A DNA stretch of 64,000 nt from Asterochloris sp. CNOR1 (lineage: Eukaryota; Chlorophyta; Trebouxiophyceae; Trebouxiales; Trebouxiaceae), in contig OZ017751.1 in the NCBI GenBank assembly GCA_963969365.1, forward strand, positions 1,922,001 through 1,986,000. The letters run 5' to 3'. Made by a program: the position numbers and the translations under genes. The notes under the pieces were generated by a model. That model had not been told where the DNA came from. It searched no databases and saw only the letters and a program-made list of their open reading frames with translations. Below, piece by piece: positions 47,203 to 57,600 of the stretch (the stretch's first letter is position 1; every line of letters begins with the position of its first letter).

Positions 47203-50200
47203 TCACAGCTCATCCTCAGTTCCAGATGACAAGCGCATCCAACCCCCACGATTCCTGAACCATTGCCTGAATGGATCTTTCAGGCGCCTGACAGGCAGAG
47301 CGCTCATTTCCTGCAGGACACAAGGAGCAGTGAGGGCACAGAAGAAACCGGCCTCAACAAGGTCAGGTGCCAATAGAGGGCCTTGAGCAAACACACACAA
47401 AGTAATGCACCTGGGTTGTTCGAACACACCTGAACAGTTTCAGGAACAGTGGTGCCCAGCGTTTCCGGTAAAAAGCAGGTGCTAAGCCCTGCTGCTAGAG
47501 TGATGAATCCAAACAAAAGGAAAGGGATGACTTGCCCAGGGCCATATGCACCGAGCAGGACTATTGCAGGGGCTGCAATGCCACCAATTCGCGCAGACTG
47601 CAGGGCACCATTTGGCATCAATAGGCCTGCAAAGAAGGTGACAGTGCAGCTCTGCAACGCGTGCTTTACTCCAGGCAGGGACAAGCCTTATAGGCATGCA
47701 GGTCGTAGACTGGGGCACGCACCTGGGAGCAAACTCCTAAGGAAGTGCTCCGTATTTGAGTGGGAAAGAGCTCACAAGTGTACAGGTAGGTTATGGTGTA
47801 GGCTGCAGCAACGCCCAGTTTGCCTATGGCAGCCAGGGGTTGCTGCATCCAACCACTTGTGAAGGCACACAGGACAGTTGCCACGCCACCTGCACACAGC
47901 CATGTAAGACTTGAAACAGGGCCTCTGCGAAGTTTGACAAAACCTGCTCGGCATGTGGGCAGCCATCCTCCGCACTGGGGCCCTCCTGGCATGCAGCTGC
48001 CCTGCACATGCGTGCAGGAGGCCAATTTTCTGCTTTCAGGAATTGCCACAGTTGATGGTGATGGCAACTTGCCAGCCAGTCTGCCAAGCCTGCACATGGC
48101 TGTGACACTCACCTATGAGCATGCTCCAGCTGATGGCGAACCTGCGGCCCAATCTGTCTATGACAAGAATCACAAGGAGATAAGCGGGGAACTCTACGAC
48201 AAATCCTAGAAACTGATTCAGGTACACGCTCCCTGCCAGATCATTCATGACCAGGGAGAGGCCATAGTAGGCCTGCAGGGGCAGAGGCGCAACCCTTTGG
48301 CAACAGAGACGGAATGGCAGTGGTGGGGCACGCGCCGGCAGGTGCGCCTGGCCACTCCTCTGCAGGCACAGCACAGGCCAAGCTGCCAGCGGCTGTTTCA
48401 CAGAGGACTGGCCAAGGCCTATATGGGCCAAGGAAGCACCTTTGCAGCAGCAAGGAGATCTCACTTGGTGTGGTCATGCACCACCCAAGTGCAGCATGCC
48501 CTGCCGGGTGCTCTGCAGCAGCTTGCGAGATGTCACTGCATGTCTCAGTGGCTGCAGCACCCCTCAATTGGCGTGCACTGCTGACACCTCCAGCACAGTG
48601 CCCCAATCTGCTCACAGCTGCAGTTCCCACACCTGAGAGCAGCAGCACCAAACCACGAGCATGATGAGCAGGCGCTTGCGCAGGCGGCCGTGGCTCAGCA
48701 GCTCGCGCAGGCCCTGCTGAAGGGTGGAGCTGCCGACGGTGGGCTCCTGCAGGGGCACCTCTGGCAGGTGCGTCCGGTTGGTGCTGGCGATGGCTGCCAG
48801 GACTGCAGTGGCCTCCCCCTGCAGCCCAGGGGGGGCTTAGCAAAAGGCAGGGACGGAAGCCGCACAGGCAGGCTGTGGCAGCGGTACATGCTGCCCTCTG
48901 CACCCAAGCATGTCGGAGCAGTACATGCAGTAAGTGCAGTTGGATGGTGTGGGCCGGGAAAGCTCGAGTGCAGACTCGGGCCGCTGGGCGCTGGCCGCTC
49001 ACCCTCCTGCCCACAGCCAGCAGCCAGCGCGGGGACTCTGACAGGTAGGGCCACGTGATGACGTAGCTGCCCACCAGGGCAGCTGCCAGCAGCGTCAGGG
49101 ACCGCCATGCTGGCACCTGCACAGTGCACTTCCTGCTGGCTTTTGGCATATGGCATCGGCGTGAACAGGCAACATGCTTCAAAGGTGGCATCAACAGGAA
49201 AGGTTCATCAGCATGAAGTTCAGCACAGCTGTTGTTAACCCAGAAAGCACATGAATGCCTCAAGCCTACGCCAATGAGACGTGACACATGGACAGACTCA
49301 GGTCACCCAAGAATCACCAGAAAGGAGATCAGAGGGGTGGCAGAGCAGCCCACGGCGAAGAAGAACTGAGTCGCAATGCCGACCTGCCCTCGGCAGGATG
49401 GCCCCACTGGCTCAGTGGCCAGCACAAAGGCGGCAGGGCCGATGCCAGCGATACCAAACCCTGTGCAACTGCGCAGCACTAGGTACCACCTGCATCACGA
49501 AAACAGCGAGGCTGACGATGATGGCCGGGGCAGGCCTGTGACATTGCACTGAGGTGCCCCAACTTATTGGTACAGGTGTTGCTGCAGCGCATGATGTGGT
49601 GGGCACATACACAGGCAGGCTGCCGATCGTCCCCCAAGATGTGCTGCATGAAGTCAAGCTCACCAGTAGCCTGGCGACAGGCTGCTCGCAATGCCAAACA
49701 CGGCCGCAACAGCACATGAGCTTAGAAGCGCCACCTTTCGGCCTGCAAGGCAGAAGAAGATCGCAGCAATGTAGAGGGTGTCTTGACACTGGACTGTCAA
49801 TGCAGTCTCGACAGCCAGGTCACTTGTGACTTGCGCTACAAGGCCATTGCAGGACAAGACTAGGCTGCGGACTCACCATATCTGTCAGACAGCATGCCAA
49901 AGACGCCTGCGCCGACCAGGAAGCCCACGAAGAAGGCTGAGTTGGCAAACTGTGCCTTCCATGCATTGCCGCAGATCAGCTCCCACTCAGACACAATGGA
50001 GTAAGACCTGCAAGCGGTGGATGGCAGCACAACTCAGCTGCACAGTGCCAGATCAGGAGTTGCAGGACACATTTGCAGATCGTTTTCTGCACGAGATAGC
50101 ACGCCAGCGTCGTGGCCAGACGACAGCACTGGCTACGCCCCATCCTGGATTCAGGCCGCCAGCCACCTGCCTGTGCCAGCCAGACCTGGGACAGCCAGAC

Positions 50201-50768
50201 GGGCTGGAAGCAGCTGGACGGTGCACATGCCCAGCCGGTCACCTGGCGGTCCATCTCCAGCTCGTGCGAGACAGCAAGCATACGTCTGGCCGCGGCTTGC
50301 TGAGCTGCAGGGCGCAAGCCGCGTCTGCTGGGTCAAGGCAGCTGAACAGGCGCTGCCGCACGGGGTCCATGCCAACAAACACCATGATGAAGGTCTGTGA
50401 GGAACGTTTCAACAGGCAAAAGTTGTCAGGCATACTGCCAGATGGACACATACACTGCATGTGTCGCGGTCTGCAGCTGCACACAACGACAGAAGCGCGC
50501 TGCAGCGCACAGGCATGCAGGTGCTTCTGTGCTTCTGGGTCACCTGCACTGCGCTGGTCGCCCAAGGAATGCTGGCCTGCAGCAGCAAGCAATATGGCTG
50601 AGGGAGGATTCCTGTGGACCGGGCTCCTTGACCCAGAAGCCCAGCAAGGAAGTGCACCAGGCAGAAATTCCAGCGCTGGCCCCAGCCAAACTCGCCAACA
50701 GTATGCTGAAGCGCCTCATCCACAGACACCTCATCCCTGCTGGGAGGGAGGCCACCACCATTCACCAT
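47203..50768 (-). CDS. Organic cation/carnitine-type MFS transporter (plant OCT-like)
   Basis: SLC22-like 12-helix carrier. The N-terminal block VSVDEALQHTVGEFGWGQRW starts from ATG 50768 (MVNGGGLPPSRDE). Then come TFIMVFVGMDPVRQRLF and CLLSRTSWRWTAR (about 50390-50250), the latter like the Cys/Trp-rich extracellular loop of OCTs. SYSIVSEWELICGNAW and FFVGFLVGAGVFGMLSDRY (50010-49880) continue across an intron into GRKVALLSSCAVAAVFGIAS, giving the MFS loop 2-3 motif. WYLVLRSCTGFGIAGIGPAA (49490), LSESPRWLLAVGRR (49050), LAGSVYLNQFLGFVVEFPAY then DRLGRRFA (48240-48150), YTCELFPTQIRSTSLGV (47770) and the closing CFLPETLGTTVPETVQ (47470) follow. The stop is at 47203. Exact junctions for exons 1-2 and around 48.6-49.0 kb are unresolved. 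The substrate cannot be told from sequence. Confidence 0.88.
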
Positions 50769-50894
50769 GAGTGCATGCACTAGCTGAATGTTTTTCAAGT
50801 GCGTTGGTTGAGTGTCTGAGTGGAGAAACTTGCGAAACCCAGATTGTAGATCACAGCATGGGAACTCGACTTTGACTAGGTTCCATATAGGTTC

Positions 50895-53063
50895 ATGCAC
50901 CAAAGGATGGCTGACATCGATAAGCTTGCATCGAAAAACATGGCACATTTATACCGCGTGTTTGGCTGGCGCAGGCACTCAGCTTGCCCCAGGGCGCTGC
51001 ACAGTCAGCATGCACACTGGCAAAGCAAGCTGGGTGGCCGCCCAGAGCCACGAGGAATCCCTGAGCTGTTGACAGAGGACTGTCCCGGTGGGCCTGTTCC
51101 ATCTGCTGCTGCCTTGAATGCACCTATCACCACCCGTGAGGTTTATGACAGCTTGCAGAAACTGAAGGGGGGCAAAGCAGCAGGGCTTGATGGCATGCCT
51201 GCAGAACTGCTCAAGAGTGGCCCCTTCTGCATGATGGAGTGCCTCGCGAGTCTCTTCACTGCAATCCTGCATGGAAGATATCCAGAGCAGCTGAGCACTG
51301 GCCTGATTACTGCAGTTCACAAAAAGGGAGACAAGGCAGACCTCAATAACTACCGCCCCATCACAGTCATCCCGGTTCTGGCCAAGCTATTCGCCTCTGT
51401 GCTCACGCGCAGACTGGCAGACTGGACTGAGAGGAACAATCTCAGGGCGCCCACGCAAGCGGGCTTCCGGGCCAATCGCGGCACATCAGATCAACTGAGT
51501 ATCTTGAATTACATAGTCAAGAAATGCCTGTCACAGGGGAAGAAATTGTACTGCTGCTTTGTGGATTTTGAGAAAGCGTTTGACACAGTGGACAGGGAAG
51601 TGCTTTGGGCTGTCCTGGCCAACATTGGAGTGCGGGGACAGTTCCTGAAGTGTCTGCAGAGCCTCTATGGTGTTGACTCTGCTGCAGTGAGAACTGCACA
51701 GGGCACCTCTGGGGCTTTCAGGTGCTTTCAGGGGGTACAGCAGGGGAGTCCCCTCAGCCCCCTGCTGTTCGGGCTGCTGCTTGACTGCTTGCACAAGGTC
51801 CTGAAAGCTGTGCCAGGCAATGGCGCCCCAAGCCTTGCCGATTACTGGTTCACAGCTGCGGGCCGCGAGTGGAAGATGCAAAAGCCTGTGCCGCTGCTGC
51901 TCTACGCAGACGACCTTGCCATACTAAGCACCAGAGCAGAGGGGCTACAGAACATGCTTGATGCATTGCAGGTCTTTAGCAAGAAGAGGCGCCTCACAGT
52001 GAACCTGGAAAAGACTGAGGTGCTGGTCTTTGAGCTGCGGCACACCCCCTGCCGGGATTTCACATACGGCGGGAGAGTGCTCACCCGCAAGGACAGCTTC
52101 AAATATCTGGGCCTGTGGTTCCATGCCACGCAACGGGACTTCCGCCTTGCTCTGGGGAGTCTTGCAGCTTCTGCATGCAAAGCCATGCATGCCATGCGCC
52201 GCAGATGCTTCCAGCTTGGCTATGTGCACCCCCAGCGCATGTGCAACTTGTTCAATGCATTGGTGCTGCCCATCCTCAGCTATGGCTGTGAGGTGTGGTT
52301 CTGGCACCATGATGCCAGCAGCACAGTCACCAAAGTGCTGGAAGGCGTCCACCTCCAGTTCTTACGTGGCCTGCTGGGAGTGAAACGCACCACGCACCAC
52401 TTGATTGCCCTGGCTGAGTTTGGCAGATACCCGCTTGCTGTGCATTGGCAAAAACAAGTTGACAAGTTCAGGCTGCGCATCTGCAATGTCACTCGCACTG
52501 CATCTGACAACCCACTGTTCTGGGCGATGTTTGACGGCACACCCAATGTGGAAAACCTTAGGCTCCTGCGTACCCCTGCTGGATTTGCTGCCTTGCAGGC
52601 CCGCGGGAGGCCTGCCAGCGCCCCCAGCACAGAGCGCCATGAGCGGCTCTTTGCGGAGAACTCAGACAGCACCGTGGCAAAGTACAAGCAGATGCGCGGC
52701 TTCAGCGCAGCGTACACCACGCAACCTTACATCCAGCAGATCAGAGGCTACAGACTGCGCAAATCAATGGCCCATATCCGCTGCAGCAGCCACAGGCTGA
52801 GAGTTGAGACAGGCCGCTACACATCAGAAGCCAGACACGAGAGGACCTGCCGCCTCTGCACATCAGCAACCGCCATAGAAGACGAGCAACACATCTTGCT
52901 GCACTGTCCCCAGCTCGATGACCTGCGCAACGCCCACAGCCACCTATTCAAGACGCCAGGACAGACTTTGACAGACCTCTTTGATGACCATCCCCCAATT
53001 TTGCTTGCTAAGTATGTGCGTGCAGCGCTGCTTATGCATCAATCAGTGCTGCTTTTGCCATGA
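50895..53063 (+). CDS. Non-LTR retrotransposon reverse transcriptase (722 codons, uninterrupted)
   Basis: Intronless ORF in sharp contrast to its exon-rich neighbours. RT motifs occur in order: KLKGGKAAGLDGMPAELLK (about residue 92), NNYRPITVIPVLAKLF, AGFRANRGTSDQL, CCFVDFEKAFDTVDREVLWA (residue 218), FQGVQQGSPLSPLLFGLLLD, the catalytic LLLYADDLAIL (residues 333-343), LTVNLEKTEVLVF and KYLGLWFHATQRDF. The C-terminus has the LINE-type zinc knuckle CRLCTSATAIEDEQHILLHC (about residue 651). No apurinic endonuclease domain or ORF1 lies upstream: an in-frame TAG sits 18 nt before the ATG, and only 126 bp separate the ORF from the transporter start. So the copy is either 5'-truncated or starts translation internally. 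No frameshifts or stops are present. RNase H was not recognised. Confidence 0.93.
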   Translation: MHQRMADIDKLASKNMAHLYRVFGWRRHSACPRALHSQHAHWQSKLGGRPEPRGIPELLTEDCPGGPVPSAAALNAPITTREVYDSLQKLKGGKAAGLDGMPAELLKSGPFCMMECLASLFTAILHGRYPEQLSTGLITAVHKKGDKADLNNYRPITVIPVLAKLFASVLTRRLADWTERNNLRAPTQAGFRANRGTSDQLSILNYIVKKCLSQGKKLYCCFVDFEKAFDTVDREVLWAVLANIGVRGQFLKCLQSLYGVDSAAVRTAQGTSGAFRCFQGVQQGSPLSPLLFGLLLDCLHKVLKAVPGNGAPSLADYWFTAAGREWKMQKPVPLLLYADDLAILSTRAEGLQNMLDALQVFSKKRRLTVNLEKTEVLVFELRHTPCRDFTYGGRVLTRKDSFKYLGLWFHATQRDFRLALGSLAASACKAMHAMRRRCFQLGYVHPQRMCNLFNALVLPILSYGCEVWFWHHDASSTVTKVLEGVHLQFLRGLLGVKRTTHHLIALAEFGRYPLAVHWQKQVDKFRLRICNVTRTASDNPLFWAMFDGTPNVENLRLLRTPAGFAALQARGRPASAPSTERHERLFAENSDSTVAKYKQMRGFSAAYTTQPYIQQIRGYRLRKSMAHIRCSSHRLRVETGRYTSEARHERTCRLCTSATAIEDEQHILLHCPQLDDLRNAHSHLFKTPGQTLTDLFDDHPPILLAKYVRAALLMHQSVLLLP
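50895..53063 (+). mobile_element. LINE-like retrotransposon copy, boundaries unresolved
   Basis: Extent given is the RT ORF only. Neither a poly(A) or simple-repeat tail nor a target-site duplication was recognised in 53064-53150 or in 50769-50894. The spacer 50820-50895 lacks TGCAG words and resembles the element's own composition more than the neighbouring introns, so the element may begin within it. It inserted in the space between two divergently arranged host genes. Confidence 0.75.
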
Positions 53064-53150
53064 TTACATGAATTGTCAGTCCCATGCCCGTTCATTGTGG
53101 CCCCCGGACTTTAAATCCATTTCTCTCATATAGGTCTGCGGCTCTCAAGC

Positions 53151-53884
53151 ATGCAGCAGGCAATGCAGCATTCCGCACGTCCCTCTGCACCGACCAGCTG
53201 CTTCAGGCACTTGCCACTAAGAACCAGACCATGCAGCAGATCCCATGCTGTGCGAGGAATCTGTAGAGCTTCAGCTTCTGAGGACGTTGGGACTGCGGGA
53301 AAGGTCAGGGCTTCTTGTTGCTGCCCTCAGATTGGGCAATGGGAGAATGAGGCCACACCATCTGTGGTGGTTCCATTTCAGTGTTGGATGGCAGTCAGCT
53401 GCCGCCGCATTTGACTGATTTGAATGCTTGCTGCAGGTAGCCATTGGTGCTGGCCTTCTGTTGAATCCTGTCGTTCTGATCTCAGAGTACTACCTCAAGA
53501 CAACCGGGAAGGGACTCCCTGAAGGGCCAGGTGATCAAACTGCTGTGAGCCTTTGCTGTCTGCCAGATAACAACAGCGGCCTGAATGAGCTGCAGGCGGC
53601 CTGTACGGAGCAGCGGAAGGCATTGGCTACCTGGTGGTCACTGGCATTGTCCTCTGGAGCATCACAACCAAGCTGCGGACTGGCTCTGGCCTCCCCGCTG
53701 GCCCAGCAGGCCTGCTGGGTGCAGTGGAAGGGCTGTCCTGGCTCTCTGTTGTAGCAGGTGAGTGCACTGCTCAGCCGGGCTGTTGTCTGGTTAGGCCTCA
53801 GGACACTGGCTTCATGCTGCAGGGATTGTGGTGGCTGGTCTCACAATTGCAGAGAAGGGGAGCCTGCCAGGCATCACTGGCTGA
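53151..53884 (+). CDS. Conserved plant-type plastid membrane protein with two-fold repeat
   Basis: Four phase-consistent exons: 53151-53303, 53437-53530, 53596-53757 and 53823-53884. The N-terminus (MQQAMQHSARPSAPTSCFRH then LPLRTRPCSRSHAVRGICRA) is Ser/Arg-rich and lacks acidic residues, as expected of a chloroplast transit peptide. The mature part reads VAIGAGLLLNPVVLISEYYL, KTTGKGLPEGPGGLYGAAEG, IGYLVVTGIVLWSITTKLRT, GSGLPAGPAGLLGAVEGLSW, LSVVAGIVVAGLTIAEKG. The block GLPxGPxGLxGAxEG occurs twice, each followed by a hydrophobic helix, so the membrane part arose by internal duplication. It resembles an uncharacterised land-plant thylakoid/envelope protein (the At3g61870-like family, from memory). 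Function unknown. It lies immediately 3' of the LINE. Confidence 0.82.
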
Positions 53885-54658
53885 AAAGGAGATTGCCCGG
53901 TCTGCGAGTAATAAAACCATCATGTGTCTCAGAGTACCCACTGCAGAACCTGTTATCTGTGTAGCAAATAACAGGTTTAAAAGTGTAACAGCGCTGCTTG
54001 CAGAAGCGCCCTCAGCTGATGCCTAAGCTGCACACCGCTATGTGAGAGTCACACATGGTAGTGACTGGTGTGAGCCAAGCTGGGAATGCTGCAGAGTCGC
54101 CCGCTGCTGGCTCTCGCCCAGCAGTTTCATGCGTGACATAGCATTCGGGGACGCAACCTGAATGGCATTGGCAGAGCTCTGTCCTAGTGCACAGCATTGG
54201 TTTTCCAGGGTGCCTCCCTGCAAAAGAAGTTCCAGGATGGCATTTTGTTTGATGCAGACACACCTCTGAAGGACCGCCGGTTGCCTTGATTGCGAGTGCT
54301 GACAGCAAGCGCAGGCAGTGCAATTGTGAACAGGGTGGCCATCGAATGGCCAGAGCTATGCTCACAGTAGCCTGGATGCAGGAATCTACATTGAGATCAG
54401 GGACTGCTCTAAGAGGCTCCCCTCTAATTGCAAATTGCACGACATCCTGTCAGACACCACCTCTTGGACTCTTCAGATCCATTTAAAAGGCCTGCGGCAC
54501 AACTGAGAGCATGCATGATGCATTCGATAGATGAGCAGACTTGCTTTCTTGCCTTAGATCTGACAGGCATGTATCATGCGTGACCTCGGGGACCAAGCTC
54601 TGCACAGTCGCTTAATTTGCGTTTGACATATCATCAGAGACTGGCACGATTGCCTGTC
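53885..54658. other. Spacer with one exon-like fragment
   Basis: No complete gene. A 27-codon open segment at 54209-54289 follows a good acceptor (TTTTCCAG) and ends in a stop: GASLQKKFQDGILFDADTPL then KDRRLP. It could be an alternative last exon of the plastid membrane gene or a relic of another gene. The remainder should carry that gene's 3' UTR and the ubinuclein promoter. Confidence 0.4.
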
Positions 54659-57600
54659 ATGCCTCCCAGGCGAATTCAGCCAGAGCTGATTGCGGCACCC
54701 GGCCAGGTTACAACGCAACAAGCGTTCCTGACAGCAGCAGAGGTGCATCCTGCAGAAGCACTGGCAGATGGAGCCTTCCCGCTGCAACTGGATTTCAGGC
54801 AGCAGGCTGCAATGGCGCGGAAGGTGCTAGGCCCCGGCAGAATGTTGTGTGTGGACCTTGAAGAGATGGGGCATGAGGTGGATTGGAGAAAGGTGCGATA
54901 AGTAGCCCGCTGCGCTGCAGGATTCAGGGTTGTGCATGCTAGTTTGGACTAGCCGAAAATGCACTGTTTGTTCTGCCATGCAGCTCCTGAAAGCTGCCGG
55001 AGCTTTAAGGCTGGCAAAGCCTCTTGGTGCAGAACAAAATGGAGGTGCCTCTGATCCGGGCGGTCCACCTCCCTTACTGGTACGCAGGTCCCCGCCCTGT
55101 GGGTGAAGGCCCCTGGCCACCGGCACAGTGGCACACCCAGGCATCTGCGCAATTCTCCCGTATCAACAGCACACATAGCGGGGAGCATCTGCACCATATC
55201 TTGCTGTTGCGCTCAGCTGGCTGCTGCTGCAGAGGTTCCCAGAACCGCAGGGCGGCGGCGGCGGCAATGCCTTGGCACAGGCTCTGCAGCGAATTGAGGA
55301 CCGGGAGCGAAGGCGTATGGTGAGCTTGGTACCCTTGCTGAGCGCCCAGGCAGCGCTCTTGAGCCCAACTGCTCAGTGTTGGGGGCATCCTCTGCAGCAA
55401 GCACCCTCAATGTGGCAGCTAAGATTTTTGCTGCGCCTCATGCAGATGCAGGGGCCCCAAGACAACGGGGAGAGCGATTCAGATGGGGATGACGACAACT
55501 CCAATGGGGGCGGCTCTGACACAGAGGTGGGCCGCCTGCTCAGGCTGCCTGCCTAGGTCTGCCTTGCTACATTGTGGGCCCTGTGAACATTACTCACAGC
55601 ACAAAGCTCACAAACAAGAGAATTCAGTTGTTTGTTGAAGTGATGCCTAGACAGCAGCTTGAGACCTTCTGCTCACAGACAGAGCCCTGCCTGCATACCC
55701 TTAGAAGTCCACCGTGTCACGGCCAAAATCTTGCCTGCAGACCAGCAAGGGCGCTAAGGTCAGGCAGAACGAGGCCTATGACTATGACGACGAGTTCATT
55801 GATGACGCAGAGATCATGGAGATGTATGAGGGGGACAGACGCAAGCCCAAACAGACAGGCTTTTACATCAATGAGGTGGGTTGTGCTTGGCAGCGTCTCC
55901 ACCACTGCATTCAGAGCGTGGTAAGACCGTGAGCGCGATTCATCAGATGCAGCTTGGCCCCCTTACACCCCATGGTAGTGCCACAGGCTGCAGCCATCAG
56001 AGTACAGGGTTGAGGCTCACCTGCAAGCTGTACCAGGGTTTAGGAGTTGTCTGGACATATTACGACTTGAACCTGGGCTGTGCCTCTTTAGCGGACAACA
56101 GATCACACTGGCACTTTGCTGTGAGCCCTGAGCTTGCCCAATGCTGCAGGGTGAGGTTGAGAAGACTGAGGAGCTCATTGATCCTCCTGAGGCGCCCAAG
56201 CATCGAAGGCGCCCCAAGGAGGCTGCCAAGCCTGCAGCAGAGATCAATGAGCGCAAGCGCCAGGTGCCAGGTAAGGGCACCCGGTCAGCTCAACCCGTCT
56301 GCTGCATTAGCTGATGTTGTGGCAGTGTTCAGGGTCCAGCAGTAGGAGCGTCTGGTGCCAGCCCGTTCATCAGCACAGGGCTGAATAGTGGCCCAGCCTC
56401 ATGAAGAGTGTCAGGTGGCAGATGAGGGGGTCCTACCAGGCATGTCTCTGGCACTGAGCCCATCTGCTGTACCTGTTGATACACCTGCCATTGTTTGGCT
56501 TGTCTGGTTACGGTGGGCAACACTGCGGTCTGACGTCAGCATGGTGCACAGAGTCTACAATTAGGACTTGCAGCGCTGTTGCCCAGATGCCATGCTGGGG
56601 TCCTCTGCAGTTAAGCGTGGCAACTTTTTTACAAGCCCCTCCTGAGGCTTGCCGCACAGCATGCCAGCAAGACAGATGTGGTGGCGCATCAATTTCAGTG
56701 TGCATGTTACCCAGGATGGCATGCTTAATGTCAAGGACAAGCCTTGCTGCAGAGGAAGATGAGGAAGCTTTGGAAGATGACCAGCCAGTAAAGAAGAAGC
56801 GCAAGCCAGATAAGGTCAGGAGCAGCACGCCTGGCTGCATGTGGCACAGCTTGAAATTTTGGCTGGCCATGCAGTGAAACTCATGCCGGCAGCAGCATAT
56901 CTGGCTGCATGAGGCGCAGCTTGATGGTTCCCCAGATCAACACGCAGCGAGCTCTCATATGAGGATGCTTATACAGCTCATGTGCCTTGGCTACTAAAGC
57001 CGTACTTGGAGTCATGTTGCTGTTCAACAAGCTGTGTGCTGTGCTGCTGCGCAGCCAGTGTGGCAGGCGCCTGGCCCTGCTACCCACCAGCCAACAGACT
57101 CGCCATCACCTGCAGCAGCAGCCTCTCAGCGGCCCCCGTCTGCTGGTGTCACGGGCACAACCAGTGTGGCTGCGATAGCTGCCATGATGGGATCCATGGC
57201 TAGCGCTGACCCTGCTGCCGTGCAGCCAGCACAGCCAGCTGAGCAGCAGCAGCCGGTGCCGCTGGCTGCGCTGAGGCCAATGTCAGCTGCAGGATTAGGG
57301 GCCGAAGTGAGATCGCGTTGCTGCTTGCCGCCATCAAGGTCTCTCTGCTCGCTGCACTGAGGTCCATGTTACCTGCTACCTCTGGCACACGGGGGAGCCA
57401 CAGCCTGCGACAGGCTGCTGTACTGATCCCTGCAAAGGGCCCTGATTGATGGCCTGCCTTTGGCATAGATGCCGGCCTGCTGATCTGGCTCCTTCTGCTT
57501 CTACACTACGTCTGCCTTCTGGTGACAAGTGCATGTGCTGCTGCAGGGTGCTGCTCCTGGAAGCCCACCTGCACGCACACCGGCCACCGTCAGAAAAGGG

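Noticed and set aside
48241-49287. 348-codon ORF on the - strand as a single exon
   Set aside because: Only parts match the transporter (for example LSESPRWLLAVGRR); the rest reads through introns with donors and acceptors inside it.
49826-50770. 314-codon ORF on the + strand
   Set aside because: Antisense to recognisable exons of the OCT-like transporter (SYSIVSEWELICGNAW and the N-terminal block), so it is a shadow frame.
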